Shown: positions 1 through 8,236, counted from the first letter of the stretch. The stretch: 40,687 nt of DNA from Eubacterium sp. (GCA_017433825.1 JAFRGL010000014.1:1-40687), one strand, 5' to 3'. Notes: generated by a model not told the origin, from the sequence alone. Numbers and translations are program-made.

Positions 1-2
1 AA

Positions 3-146
3 AAGATTCTCATAACCTGTGATAAAACCAATGACGCATCAAGACGTACCATCGTGAAAAACGGAGGCAAATTGGAAAACGAAATAGAAGATGACGCAGG
101 GTTGGGTGAATGCGGGATCATCCAGCGATACTGGATTACCCTGTGA
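3..146 (+). CDS. GNAT acetyltransferase, C-terminal end (5' cut by window edge)
   Basis: The frame is open from base 3 to a TGA at 144-146 and encodes 47 residues that read like the last part of a GNAT N-acetyltransferase. It begins KILITCDKTNDAS, the strand-helix step in which these enzymes describe the residue after the acetyl-CoA site, continues with an NGG turn (residues 20-22) and a LENE strand, and ends with IIQRYWITL, a typical closing strand. It is too short for automatic gene calling and lacks its start because the window begins inside it. The gene may be intact upstream of the window. The substrate cannot be read from this part. Confidence 0.75.
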   Translation, partial: KILITCDKTNDASRRTIVKNGGKLENEIEDDAGLGECGIIQRYWITL

Positions 147-215
147 TTTCTGGAGTATTGATCTGTTTCGTCGACTGTATCCAATCGAGACTGTATGCTG
201 CCTGTACCACAATAG

Positions 216-308
216 AAGGACTTCGTTTCAGTGCCGTATGAACCGGGGAAACAGAATACAAAGTTTGATGTTGAAGAGTATTTACTAAAGCTGAAGAGAG
301 CAGAATAA
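216..308 (+). pseudogene. Possible C-terminal relic of an unknown gene
   Basis: After a TAG at 213-215 this frame encodes about 30 residues that look protein-like (VPYEPGKQNTKFDVEEYLL in the middle, then a basic end) and stops at TAA 306-308. It has no start codon or ribosome binding site of its own. The composition, with an amphipathic DVEEYLLKLK end, suggests the tail of a decayed gene rather than chance, but I do not recognise the family. The stretch 147-329 holds nothing else I can support. Confidence 0.25.
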
Positions 309-329
309 TCAGTACGAATAAATGAAAAT

Positions 330-512
330 ATGAAAAAAGTAATACTGTCGATACTTGTTGCTGTTGCTGTCTTTTTTGTGATTGCCCTGATTCAGACGCT
401 GATAAGGGGCATGGCATTTACAGAGGCTCTTTCAAGACCGTATAATTACTTCCTTGCCGCAATTGCGTTCATAGGGACTTTTACCGCAATGAAAAGGAAC
501 GGGGAAAAGTAA
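330..512 (+). CDS. Small two-segment membrane protein, function unknown
   Basis: This is a 60-residue peptide. Residues 3-25 form a hydrophobic helix (VILSILVAVAVFFVIALI) after a KK start, and residues about 39-53 form a second one (YNYFLAAIAFIGTF), with a basic tail KRNGEK. It therefore looks like a hairpin membrane protein with both ends inside. The start at 330 has only a weak upstream ribosome site. It stops 33 bases before the Sel1 gene and may be cotranscribed with it. No family is recognised, and a role cannot be inferred beyond the membrane location. Confidence 0.5.
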   Translation: MKKVILSILVAVAVFFVIALIQTLIRGMAFTEALSRPYNYFLAAIAFIGTFTAMKRNGEK

Positions 513-545
513 TAAAAGATACGCTGGAAACGGAGGAAAAAAGAC

Positions 546-1454
546 ATGGGAAATGAAAACCGTTCTGCGGAAGAACTCTTCCGCGAGGGTCTGGAATATT
601 ATAAAAATGAGGAGTTTGACGGCGCGGAACAATACTTTACTCTTGCGGCCGAAGCGGGATTTGGCTATGCCTTTTACGTTTTGGGTGAAATGTATCTTTA
701 CGGCCAGGGCGTACCCGTCGATTATGACAAAGCCTTAAAGTGGTATACCGAAGGCGCCAAAGGCGGCAGCGGTGAATGCCGGGCAAATCTGGGATACATG
801 TACAATTACGGCGTCGGCGTCACTGAAGATCTTGCGGAGGGCCTGAAATGGACCAGGATGTCCGCCGAACAGGGCAACGCAATCGGCGAAAACAACTTTG
901 GCGCCTTTCTGTTCCACGGCAGGGGAATCGAAAAGGATGATGTCGAGGCTTTCAAATGGTTCAGGCGTTCGGCAGAAGGCGGCTACGGCGTTTCCTATAT
1001 CTGGATGGGTATTCTGTATTCCGGAGGAATCGTCGTGGAAAAAGACCTTGCGGAAGCCTTCCGGTGGTATATGAAAGCCGCGAAGCTTGGCATTTCTTTC
1101 GCGCAAAGCGAGGTTGCCCGGATGTATGCCGCCGGGGAAGGCGTCGGGCAGGATTATAAGGAAGCCCTTAAATGGTACATTTCCGCCGCTTCCCACGGTT
1201 CATACAGCGTTTACAACAACATCGCGTATGCCTACCAGTACGGACTTGGCGTAAAGCGTGATCTGAAAACGGCGGAAGAGTGGTATAACAGGCCGACCAG
1301 GGAAGGTGAACCGGAAGCTCAGTACAAGGTGGGAACCATGTATGAGGAAGGCTTAGGCACTGCGGCAGATAAAAAAGAGGCAGCCAGATGGTATGCCAAA
1401 GCCGCCGTGCAGGGTCATGAAAAAGCGAAGAAACGGCTGGCGGAAATCGATTAA
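546..1454 (+). CDS. Sel1-like repeat protein
   Basis: This 302-residue protein is almost entirely Sel1-like (TPR-type) repeats. Seven units of about 36 residues can be counted from residue 24 on, each with the pattern A...G...A...LG.MY..G.GV..D...A..WY, plus a partial eighth at the end. Such solenoids act as protein-protein interaction scaffolds. No signal peptide is seen, so it is probably cytoplasmic. The start is set by a strong AACGGAGG site about 8 bases upstream. Neighbours give no clear partner: a small membrane peptide lies before it and an enolase-superfamily enzyme after it. Sel1 proteins are common in Clostridia accessory regions, and the bound partner is unknown. Confidence 0.9.
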   Translation: MGNENRSAEELFREGLEYYKNEEFDGAEQYFTLAAEAGFGYAFYVLGEMYLYGQGVPVDYDKALKWYTEGAKGGSGECRANLGYMYNYGVGVTEDLAEGLKWTRMSAEQGNAIGENNFGAFLFHGRGIEKDDVEAFKWFRRSAEGGYGVSYIWMGILYSGGIVVEKDLAEAFRWYMKAAKLGISFAQSEVARMYAAGEGVGQDYKEALKWYISAASHGSYSVYNNIAYAYQYGLGVKRDLKTAEEWYNRPTREGEPEAQYKVGTMYEEGLGTAADKKEAARWYAKAAVQGHEKAKKRLAEID

Positions 1455-1498
1455 CGAGACAGATTAATTAATCAAACGCAGAGTAAAGGAGACTATTT

Positions 1499-2692
1499 AT
1501 GAAGATTACAAGCATTGACGTTTTTGCCCTGAAACCCAGGTACGTACCGGAATCCATGAGAGGCATTGTATGCAGGATTAATACGGATACGGAGATTTAC
1601 GGCTACGGTGAAGCCGCCCTTTCCTATGGCAGAGGATCCATGGCGGGATTCCATATGATAAAAGAGCTGGCTCCTTTGCTTTTAGGCCGGGATCCCATGC
1701 GGACGGAGTGGCATTGGAAAAACATGTTCATGGAAACCTTCTGGGGCCAGAGCGGCGGACCGATTTTCTACGCTGCCATGAGCGCCATCGACATTGCGCT
1801 TATGGACATCAAGGGCAAGGCGTACAAGGTGCCGGTTTACGAACTCATAGGCGGCAAGTTCCGGGACAGCGTGCGGGCGTACGCAAGCCAGCTGCAGCTG
1901 GGCTGGCCTGATAAGGATACAAAGGGCTATGTGCTTCAGGCGACGCCGGAGGATTACGCCAGACAGGCGGAAAAAGCTGTCGCTGAAGGATACACGGCCA
2001 TTAAGGCGGACTATACCTGTGTTACGCCGGACGGCAGGATGCGGGACCATGATACCATGCGGGGCATCGTCGACCGGGAAATGATCGACACTGCATGCGA
2101 AAGGCTCGAAGCCACCAGGAAGGCCATTGGCTACGATATCGATATCATCGTGGAATGCCACAGCCATACGGACGCCCTTTCCAGCGTCCAGTACGGGCAG
2201 GCAGTTGAAAAATACCGGATTTACTATTTCGAAGAGGGTACTTACCCCATGAATACCCAGACCGCCAGGAATGCGGCCCGCAAGATTAATATCCCCATGG
2301 CCAACGGCGAGCGGATTTATACCAGATGGCAGTACCTGCCCTTCTTCCTGGACGACTCCATCCAGGTGATCCAGCCGGAGATTGCCAACTGCGGCGGCAT
2401 AACCGAATGCAAGAAGATCTGCGATCTGGCCCACATCTTTGATGCCTCCGTCCAGATTCATGTCTGCGGATCGCCCATCAGCCTCGCTGCGGCACTGCAG
2501 GTGGAGGCTGCCATCCCCAACTTCCAGATCCACGAGGATCATGTCATTAACCGCGTCGGTTTTGTGCGGGAGCTGGGTAAAGTAGATATGTTTGCGACAG
2601 ACGGTAAATTTACGATTCCCGATACGCCGGGCATCGGCCAGGAGCTTTCCGAGTACGCGCTGCAGACGGCCTATCACGAAACGGTAAGATAA
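1499..2692 (+). CDS. Enolase-superfamily sugar-acid dehydratase-like enzyme
   Basis: This 397-residue protein has the two-part enolase-superfamily layout: an N-terminal capping domain (about 1-115) and a barrel with the metal site. Likely magnesium ligands are E219 (in IIVECHSH), E245 (YFEEGTYP) and E271 (ANGERIYTR). H221, two residues after the first ligand, and H321 (QIHVCGSP) match the acid/base histidines of the D-galactonate dehydratase branch of the mandelate racemase group, as does the following GGITECKKI stretch. It is therefore probably an acid-sugar dehydratase acting in the cytoplasm. The exact sugar acid cannot be read, and no kinase or aldolase of such a pathway lies next to it. 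It is full length. The hydrolase gene follows 16 bases later and may be in the same transcript. Confidence 0.85.
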   Translation: MKITSIDVFALKPRYVPESMRGIVCRINTDTEIYGYGEAALSYGRGSMAGFHMIKELAPLLLGRDPMRTEWHWKNMFMETFWGQSGGPIFYAAMSAIDIALMDIKGKAYKVPVYELIGGKFRDSVRAYASQLQLGWPDKDTKGYVLQATPEDYARQAEKAVAEGYTAIKADYTCVTPDGRMRDHDTMRGIVDREMIDTACERLEATRKAIGYDIDIIVECHSHTDALSSVQYGQAVEKYRIYYFEEGTYPMNTQTARNAARKINIPMANGERIYTRWQYLPFFLDDSIQVIQPEIANCGGITECKKICDLAHIFDASVQIHVCGSPISLAAALQVEAAIPNFQIHEDHVINRVGFVRELGKVDMFATDGKFTIPDTPGIGQELSEYALQTAYHETVR

Positions 2693-2708
2693 CATAATGA
2701 GGTAACCT

Positions 2709-3482
2709 ATGGAGAACTTTTCCATAACCAAACCGGACGGCAAAAAGGTTTCCTGCGTGAAGGAAATCCCGGAAAGCGCGAAGACTGTGGTGGTTGCAGT
2801 CCACGGCTTTACCAGCAGCAAGGAATCTTCGACGGTTCAGCTTTTGTTAAAAAGGCTGCCCGCGGCGGGCTTCGGCGTGGTCGGCATTGACCTGCCGGGC
2901 CACGGGACAGGCGAATCCTTAAAGGAAACGCTGCGGATTCCTACCGCTGTCGATTCCATCGAAGCCGCGGAAAAATACTGCCTGGACTTGAATCCGGACT
3001 ACGAAATCTGCTATTTTGCGTCAAGCTTCGGCGCATACCTGACCGCAATTTACATCAGCACGAGAAAACATAAGGGAAGGAAGGCCTTCTTCCGCAGCGC
3101 GGCGGTCAACATGCCGAAGCTGTTTGTCAAGGAGAACCCGACGGAAACAGAGAAGAAGTGGCTTGAAGACCTGGACAGGCTGGGGTATTTCGACGCAACG
3201 CTGGATATCGGGGCGCCGGTGCGGATTACCAGGGAGATGTTTGATGATCTGCGGAATTCGGATTTGTTTGCGCTGTTCAATCCGGGCAGGTTCGGTGAGC
3301 ACAAAATCGCTATGGCGCACGGCGAAAAAGACGAGCTGATTGACCCGGAAGAAGCCAGACACTTTGCGGAAAAATTCCATATACCGGCAGCATTTTTCCC
3401 CGGGGAAGGGCATTCCCTGTCAAACAGCCCGGAAACGCCGGATGCGGTAATTGACCTGGCGGTATCGCTTTACAAATCCTGA
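2709..3482 (+). CDS. Alpha/beta hydrolase
   Basis: This 257-residue protein has an alpha/beta hydrolase fold. It has an oxyanion-loop HGF motif at 32-34 (VAVHGFTSS), the DLPGHGTGES turn at 61-70, a nucleophile elbow at S106 (ASSFG, with Ala in place of the first Gly of GxSxG), an acid D208 (HGEKDELID) and a catalytic H235 (PGEGHSL). It resembles serine aminopeptidase or acylglycerol-lipase-like hydrolases. There is no signal peptide, so it is cytoplasmic. A GAGGTAAC ribosome site lies just upstream, and the gap to the dehydratase-like gene is only 16 bases. The substrate is not predictable. Confidence 0.88.
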   Translation: MENFSITKPDGKKVSCVKEIPESAKTVVVAVHGFTSSKESSTVQLLLKRLPAAGFGVVGIDLPGHGTGESLKETLRIPTAVDSIEAAEKYCLDLNPDYEICYFASSFGAYLTAIYISTRKHKGRKAFFRSAAVNMPKLFVKENPTETEKKWLEDLDRLGYFDATLDIGAPVRITREMFDDLRNSDLFALFNPGRFGEHKIAMAHGEKDELIDPEEARHFAEKFHIPAAFFPGEGHSLSNSPETPDAVIDLAVSLYKS

Positions 3483-3529
3483 AAAAAAGCATCCGCCAGG
3501 ACAGAGCGGACGATTAAGAGGAACAAAAA

Positions 3530-4096
3530 ATGCTATATTTGATTCGACACGGCAAAACGGCGCTTAACCATGCAAATGTACTGCAGGGCAGAAGCGATTA
3601 TCCCTTAAACGAAGAGGGCATCCGGCAGGCGGAGGATGCGGCACGGATGCTTAAAGACGTTCATTTTGATCACGTTTTTACCAGCCCGTTAATCCGGGCG
3701 GTACAGACCGCAAAGATTATCGCGCCGGAAGCAGAGCCGGTTGTCGATGAGCGCCTGATTGAGATGGATTACGGCCCTTATGAGGGAATGGATTTGAAAA
3801 AGCCCGCGCCGGAAATCATTGCGTTTTTCAGTGATTTCGTCCACAATCCCGCGCCGGAAGGCATGGAACAGCTGGACTGTGTGGTGGCAAGGCTTGGGGA
3901 ATTCCTGGAGGACATCAGAAGCCTTTCCGGCAATATCCTTATTTCCACCCACGCAATTGCCATGAAAGGCGCGCTGGAGTACCTCACGCCCGAATCAAAA
4001 GGGAAATACTGGTCCACATTCATCGGAAACTGCGCGGTATATACGGCTGAAAACGAAAACGGACAGTACAGCATCCCCGTACCGATGCAGGGATAA
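3530..4096 (+). CDS. Histidine phosphatase family protein
   Basis: This 188-residue protein has the histidine phosphatase core: RHG at residues 6-8 with phospho-accepting H7, a second arginine in the SPLIRAVQTA segment, the acid E78 (LIEMDYG) and the second histidine H141 (ISTHAIAM). It is a phosphoglycerate-mutase-type phosphatase of the short class, as in cobalamin phosphatase CobC-like or general sugar-phosphate phosphatases. No cobalamin genes are nearby, so a cobC name is not justified. The ribosome site AAGAGGAA precedes the start. A second family member lies at 29433, and the two differ enough to be separate paralogues rather than a recent copy. Confidence 0.9.
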   Translation: MLYLIRHGKTALNHANVLQGRSDYPLNEEGIRQAEDAARMLKDVHFDHVFTSPLIRAVQTAKIIAPEAEPVVDERLIEMDYGPYEGMDLKKPAPEIIAFFSDFVHNPAPEGMEQLDCVVARLGEFLEDIRSLSGNILISTHAIAMKGALEYLTPESKGKYWSTFIGNCAVYTAENENGQYSIPVPMQG

Positions 4097-4148
4097 GGAT
4101 AACCCGTATGGAAAACCGGCGGTTTAAGACCCCGGCGGAGAAGGATAA

Positions 4149-4697
4149 ATGACGTTAGAAGAAGCAAAAGAGTTTTATTTTTCATACAAGGGCTTCAGCT
4201 TCCACATGGACCGGGAGGAACCGGTGAAATACAATATGTTCCGAAGCCTCTCCTTAGGAAAGGAAGTCCTTCAAAAATGGGATGAAGAGCTTTTAAAGGA
4301 ACAGTTTGCGCGCATGACGGAAGATTCGGAGCGCGCCTGGGTATATCACGGGGATATCCTGAAGATTATAAGCCGCGGAAACTGCGACATTTCCTTCCGG
4401 GCGGAACGCCTTCTCAAAGAAATGGGGAAGATGGAACGGCTCGACGCGAAAAACCTGATGCTTATCATGGAAAACATGGCGGGAAGGACAGAGTCCCTGA
4501 AGGACGGGGGCGTTTATCTTTTCTGCCGGCATGCAAAGCTCGGAAAACAGATGGAAGAGGTCATGAAACAGTTCATCGGCTTCTTTGATCCGAAAGACGG
4601 AAGAAGCCGGGAGGATGAACCCGGCTGGTACGACACAAAGGAAAGATTCGGCCGTGCCGTAAGGCTGTACCGGTCTGCCATTGGCAAATGGGGCTGA
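4149..4697 (+). CDS. Conserved hypothetical protein
   Basis: This 182-residue protein is soluble and charged, with no signal or membrane segment. It opens with an aromatic stretch (residues 8-22, EFYFSYKGFSFHMDREE), followed by mostly helical sequence. Proteins that start in this way are widespread in Clostridia as far as I remember, but I know no function. A central RGNCDISFRAERLL segment and a late GWYDTKERFGRAV segment look conserved. The start at 4149 follows GGAGAAGGATAA. It lies 52 bases after the histidine phosphatase and probably ends that transcript, with a terminator downstream. Confidence 0.7.
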   Translation: MTLEEAKEFYFSYKGFSFHMDREEPVKYNMFRSLSLGKEVLQKWDEELLKEQFARMTEDSERAWVYHGDILKIISRGNCDISFRAERLLKEMGKMERLDAKNLMLIMENMAGRTESLKDGGVYLFCRHAKLGKQMEEVMKQFIGFFDPKDGRSREDEPGWYDTKERFGRAVRLYRSAIGKWG

Positions 4698-5119
4698 AAA
4701 GACGGCGTTATGCAAACGTATACGAATACTTCTTCCATGATTTTCATTATTTTTGATGACAGATGCACAAAAATGCATTAGATATGGAACCCATTGAATG
4801 GATACAGGCAAAAGACATAAAAAAGCGCAGTTTGCTGTTATTTTTCCGTCGGAAGACAATTTCGGGGAAAACGAAAAAGAGACAGTAAATGTCAAAAAGA
4901 AGCGGAGTTTTAAATCAAAACACTGAATTCGAGGCCCGTCGGTTTTCCGGCGGGCCTTGCTTTTGCTGCTATCCGATTAAAACCTGTGACAGAATATTAG
5001 GCAGATGCGGGTATAACATCTTTACAACTGCTGCCTGAAAACGGTATTATTGCAGTAAAGCCGCACGCCTGTTCCGGGCGGCGCAGCTTAACCAGAAAGA
5101 ACATATAAGGAGAATTACA
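4698..5119 (+). other. 422-base gap without a supported gene
   Basis: It holds a rho-independent terminator at 4933-4965 and the leader of the flavin reductase gene. A 41-codon frame at 4763-4888 lacks a ribosome site and family resemblance, and I do not call it. A GC-rich imperfect hairpin near 5060-5088 and a TATAAC box at 5012-5017 without a good -35 are the only other visible elements. I see no riboswitch consensus. Confidence 0.6.
4933..4965 (+). terminator. Rho-independent terminator
   Basis: GGCCCGTCGG pairs with CCGGCGGGCC (one G-T pair) around a TTTT loop and is followed by TTGCTTTT. It would end the transcript of the 3530-4697 genes before the flavin reductase unit. Confidence 0.75.
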
Positions 5120-5671
5120 ATGAGCAGAGTAAATTTCGGATCAAAGCCTCTTATGTACCCGCAGCCGGTTCTGATTATCGGAACCTACGATGAGAACGGC
5201 GTTCCCAATGCGATGAATGCCGCGTGGGGGATAACGACAGATTTCAATGAGATTACGATAAGCCTCGGTGAACACAAAACAACGGACAACCTTAAAGTCC
5301 GGAAAGCATTTACCGTAAGCATGGCAACGGAAGATCAGGTTGTGCCCTGTGATTATGTGGGCATCGCGTCCGGCCGGGACGTGCCCGACAAGTTTGAAAA
5401 GGCGGGATTCCATGCAACAAAAAGCGAATTTGTGGACGCCCCGCTTATTGACGAGCTTCCCCTTGCTTTGGAATGCAGGGTCATCAGCTTTGAAGACGGC
5501 ATCCTCGTTGGCGAGATTGTAAATATTTCCGCGGATGAAAGCGTCGTAACAGACGGCGTGGTGGACATTAAAAAGGTTAAGCCCATCAGTTTTGATCCCT
5601 TCGGGAACGCGTATTTCGGCGTAGGCGAAAAGGTCGGCAATGCATATAAGGACGGAATGGAACTGAAATAA
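5120..5671 (+). CDS. Flavin reductase family protein (FMN-binding split barrel)
   Basis: This 183-residue protein has the flavoredoxin / flavin-reductase fold. It starts with a YPQPVLIIGTYDENGVPN strand-turn, followed by MNAAWG, the ISLGEHKTTDNL nucleotide loop and the AFTVSMAT strand. A PLIDELPLALECRV segment and a late KPISFDPFGNAYFGVGEKVG segment are typical of clostridial members. These proteins bind FMN and pass electrons from NAD(P)H or ferredoxin to partners. The electron partner here is unknown. A clear AAGGAG site lies 9 bases upstream. It begins a new transcription unit after the terminator at 4933. Confidence 0.92.
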   Translation: MSRVNFGSKPLMYPQPVLIIGTYDENGVPNAMNAAWGITTDFNEITISLGEHKTTDNLKVRKAFTVSMATEDQVVPCDYVGIASGRDVPDKFEKAGFHATKSEFVDAPLIDELPLALECRVISFEDGILVGEIVNISADESVVTDGVVDIKKVKPISFDPFGNAYFGVGEKVGNAYKDGMELK

Positions 5672-5747
5672 ACGGTTTTTTTGGAAAGCGGAAAACTGAT
5701 TAAAATGAAATTCCGGCACCGGTATGACGAAAAGGAGAGGCTTTAAG

Positions 5748-6893
5748 TTGAAAGACAGATTCACAGGCTGCATTATCGGCGGGGCTGCAGGAGACGCTCT
5801 GGGCTATCCCGTGGAGTTTTTGGATGACGGGGGCATTGTCAGAAGATACGGCAAAAAGGGAATAAGGAAGTTCGATCTGGAAAACGGCGCTGCTCAGTTT
5901 TCCGATGATACGCAGATGACCCTTTTTACGATGGACGGCATTCGGCAGGGGATAATAAACGCGGAAACCGAAGGCTCCGGTTTCGAACCGGAAGTCTGGA
6001 TATACCGGGCATATCTTGACTGGCTGCAGACCCAGAACGGAAACTGGCAGACATACAAAAACTCCTTTACCGACCTGTACAGGAGCGAGTCCGGCCTGGA
6101 TGCCCGGCGCGCGCCGGGGAATACCTGTCTGTCCGCGCTTCGCGCCCAACAGGGAATCGATATCTTTCGCCCGCAGTTTGGCACCGGAAATCCGGCAAAC
6201 CACAGCAAAGGCTGCGGCGGCGTCATGCGTGTCGCACCGATAGGCCTGATGGTCGATGAAACAAACGCGCTGGGAAGCTGCGGAACAGCGGCAGAAATTG
6301 CTGCGGAAGCTGCGGCAATTACCCACGGGCATCCCTTAGGCTGGCTTCCGGCTGCATTTTTAGGAGGACTCATTAACCGGATCGTCTGGAAAAACGACGG
6401 AAGAACGGACCTGGCAGGCTTTATAGAAAAAACGCGGGAAGACATCAACCGTCAGTTTGCGAAAACGGAATACCTGGAAGATATGGATGCCATCAACAAA
6501 AAAGCGCTGGAAATGGCATATGCGGTGAACAAAACCGTAGGAGAGAACAATCCCGGCCCTCTTTACACCGACTGGGACAACATAGAGGAACTGGGCGGCG
6601 GCTGGGTTGGCGAGGAAGCCCTGGCGATTGCGCTGTACTGCGCCGTGAGGTTCCCGCAGAATTTCCCGGAAGCATTGCGTGCGTCGGTAAATCATTCCGG
6701 CGACAGCGATTCCACAGGCGCAGTGTGCGGAAATATCTTAGGCGCTTATCTGGGATTTGATGAAATCGTCCGACAGATGAAATCGGATACTGAAGACAAC
6801 CTCGTTTTGGAAAGCCTGGAAATGTATGAGAGGCTGATATACTGGACGGAAGCGGCTTATTGTGCAGTTATGACAATCACAAAAGGACAATAA
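5748..6893 (+). CDS. ADP-ribosylglycohydrolase family protein
   Basis: I place the start at the TTG at 5748, because AAAGGAGAGG ends 7 bases before it and family members begin at this point. The in-frame ATG at 5724 has no ribosome site. The 381-residue protein opens with the family signature GGAAGDALGYPVEF (11-24), has the first metal cluster SDDTQM (D53, D54, T55), a GGVMRVAPIGL segment, an HGHPLGW segment and the second metal cluster GDSDSTG (D319, D321, T323). The two magnesium clusters needed to cut ADP-ribose from arginine or serine, or ADP-ribose derivatives, are therefore intact. It lies between a flavin reductase and a 2',3'-cyclic phosphodiesterase. The target is unknown. The two TIR loci in the window make a link with ADP-ribose products worth testing. 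Confidence 0.92.
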   Translation: MKDRFTGCIIGGAAGDALGYPVEFLDDGGIVRRYGKKGIRKFDLENGAAQFSDDTQMTLFTMDGIRQGIINAETEGSGFEPEVWIYRAYLDWLQTQNGNWQTYKNSFTDLYRSESGLDARRAPGNTCLSALRAQQGIDIFRPQFGTGNPANHSKGCGGVMRVAPIGLMVDETNALGSCGTAAEIAAEAAAITHGHPLGWLPAAFLGGLINRIVWKNDGRTDLAGFIEKTREDINRQFAKTEYLEDMDAINKKALEMAYAVNKTVGENNPGPLYTDWDNIEELGGGWVGEEALAIALYCAVRFPQNFPEALRASVNHSGDSDSTGAVCGNILGAYLGFDEIVRQMKSDTEDNLVLESLEMYERLIYWTEAAYCAVMTITKGQ

Positions 6894-6921
6894 TCCCAGT
6901 CTTGAAAGGATATGGACCGCC

Positions 6922-7413
6922 ATGAGACTGTTTATCGCAATCAGGCTGACCGACGAACTGCAGTCGGTGCTGGCCGAAACCATGCATCTTTTAAAAAAAG
7001 CGGGGGTAAAGGGAAGTTACGCGCCTAAGCAGAACCTGCATCTGACGCTGGCTTTCCTGGGTGAAGTACAGGACCCGGAAGCGGTGCGTGAAGTTTTAGG
7101 CAGGATAAAATACAAGCCATTCCGGCTGTCCTTTTCGGAAACAGGGGCCTTCGGGGACATTGTCTGGGCCGGCATAAAAGGAAACCAGGGGCTTGCCGCG
7201 GCGGTTAAAGATATCCGCGCGGCACTGGATGCCGCCGGGATCGGTTACGACCGGAAGAAGTTCGTACCGCACATTACGCTGATACGGAAAGCCGCAGGGA
7301 AATGGCAGGCAGTTCCGGCGCCGAAAGGGGATATGATGGTAAAAAGCATTTCCCTGATGAAATCCGACGTTAGGGACGGGAAACGTGTTTATACGGAACT
7401 GTTTTCAATATGA
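6922..7413 (+). CDS. thpR: RNA 2',3'-cyclic 3'-phosphodiesterase (LigT/ThpR type)
   Basis: This 163-residue protein of the 2H phosphoesterase superfamily has both catalytic HxT motifs: H40-L-T42 (NLHLTLAFLG) and H117-I-T119 (VPHITLIRK). It also has the family start MRLFIAI. The family opens 2',3'-cyclic phosphate ends of RNA to 2'-phosphates and was first known for a reverse tRNA half ligation. It is full length for the family. It follows the ADP-ribosylglycohydrolase by 28 bases, and its stop overlaps the long form of the next open frame. An RtcB ligase that uses the same RNA ends lies 5.6 kb downstream. Confidence 0.92.
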   Translation: MRLFIAIRLTDELQSVLAETMHLLKKAGVKGSYAPKQNLHLTLAFLGEVQDPEAVREVLGRIKYKPFRLSFSETGAFGDIVWAGIKGNQGLAAAVKDIRAALDAAGIGYDRKKFVPHITLIRKAAGKWQAVPAPKGDMMVKSISLMKSDVRDGKRVYTELFSI

Positions 7414-7451
7414 TAACGCAAATACGGCAATACGCCTTGAAAGGAGAAATT

Positions 7452-7853
7452 ATGGAGAAACTAATCACAGGCATCCATCACGCAACCCTTAAGTGCAGCA
7501 GCGTGGAAGAGTTTGAAAAGACAGTACGTTTTTACAGCGAAACCCTCGGTATGGAAATCGTCCGCACCTGGGGGGAAGGCGCTTTTGCCGGCATTATGCT
7601 GAACACAGGCGACGGCTCCCTGATGGAGATTTTCGCAAATGCGGAAAGCAGGCTTCCCCAGGGCGCCATAAGGCATCTTGCCTTAAGGACCGGCGACGTG
7701 GATGCCGCGGTGGAAGCCGTCCGGAAAGCCGGATATGAGATCACCGATGAACCGAAAGACATCGTCATTCCCTCAGAAGTTCCCTTCCCCGCCAGGGTGG
7801 CATTTGCCATCGGCCCGGTCGGAGAAGAAATCGAGTTCTTCTGCGAGAAATAG
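7452..7853 (+). CDS. VOC family protein (glyoxalase/dioxygenase fold)
   Basis: The start is the ATG at 7452, preceded by AAAGGAG. An in-frame ATG at 7410 overlaps the thpR stop and has no ribosome site. The 133-residue protein has two beta-alpha-beta-beta-beta halves: GIHHATLKC (8-16) with a likely metal histidine, FYSETLGMEIVRTW, then RHLALRTGDVDAAVEAVRKAGYEI, and an EIEFFCEK end with a metal glutamate. It is a lactoylglutathione-lyase-like VOC protein. The substrate cannot be told. Confidence 0.9.
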   Translation: MEKLITGIHHATLKCSSVEEFEKTVRFYSETLGMEIVRTWGEGAFAGIMLNTGDGSLMEIFANAESRLPQGAIRHLALRTGDVDAAVEAVRKAGYEITDEPKDIVIPSEVPFPARVAFAIGPVGEEIEFFCEK

Positions 7854-7876
7854 GAAGGTACGGTAAAAGCGGTACG

Positions 7877-8161
7877 ATGACCATTTACGAAGCCCTTGAC
7901 GAACTGCAGCGCCGTGCCAGGAAGGAACCGGAAATACGGAACCTCCTGCTGGAGACCAGGAAAGACGCAAGCCCGGTTAAGGCATTCTGCGCGTGCTGCC
8001 GGAAATTAGGCTATCCCGTCTATATGATGGATTTGATCGATGCAGGCGAAGCCGCCTACGCGGCAATGAAAAGAAGCACCAACGGGGGCGGGGAAAATTC
8101 CCCGAAGCTTACCGGGGAGGACGATTTCTATGAATTGTTTTTCGCGGCGCTGGAAGACTGA
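7877..8161 (+). CDS. Small conserved protein, function unknown
   Basis: This 94-residue acidic protein is helical in its first 35 residues (ALDELQRRARKEPEIRNLLL), then has FCACCRKLGYPVYMMDL, a glycine-rich STNGGGENSP loop and a DDFYELFFAAL end. The layout faintly recalls the Nif11-type leader domain, in which a short helical leader ends in a CGY-like or GYP turn, but no modification enzymes lie nearby. I therefore leave it unassigned. It follows the VOC gene by 23 bases and ends before the strong hairpin at 8201-8236. Confidence 0.65.
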   Translation: MTIYEALDELQRRARKEPEIRNLLLETRKDASPVKAFCACCRKLGYPVYMMDLIDAGEAAYAAMKRSTNGGGENSPKLTGEDDFYELFFAALED

Positions 8162-8200
8162 AAAGGTAAGGCGGCAATGATTTTGCCGCACTGTTACAAA

Positions 8201-8236
8201 TAAACGTCACCGGGAGTTAATTCCCGGTGACGTTTA
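8201..8236. terminator. Bidirectional terminator hairpin between convergent genes
   Basis: A perfect 15-bp stem (8201-8215 with 8222-8236) closes on a 6-base loop and is followed by TTCCTTTT on the + strand. The minus-strand TIR gene ends inside it: its stop codon is 8217-8219 in the loop and its last residues (NVTGN) are encoded by the right arm. It would end both the 5120-8161 transcript and the TIR operon. Confidence 0.85.

Noticed and set aside
1682-2821. 379-codon open frame on the minus strand
   Set aside because: It lies antisense to the dehydratase-like gene, has low-complexity codon choice and no family motif. The plus-strand frame has the full enzyme signature.
4763-4888. 41-codon frame in the 4698-5119 gap
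   Set aside because: It has no ribosome site and no resemblance to a known family, and could be chance.
5040-5100. Riboswitch such as FMN before the flavin reductase
   Set aside because: The GC-rich segment can fold, but the conserved FMN aptamer blocks are missing.
7877-8161. Nif11-like leader peptide of a modified-peptide cluster
   Set aside because: The resemblance is faint and no modification enzyme or transporter is nearby.
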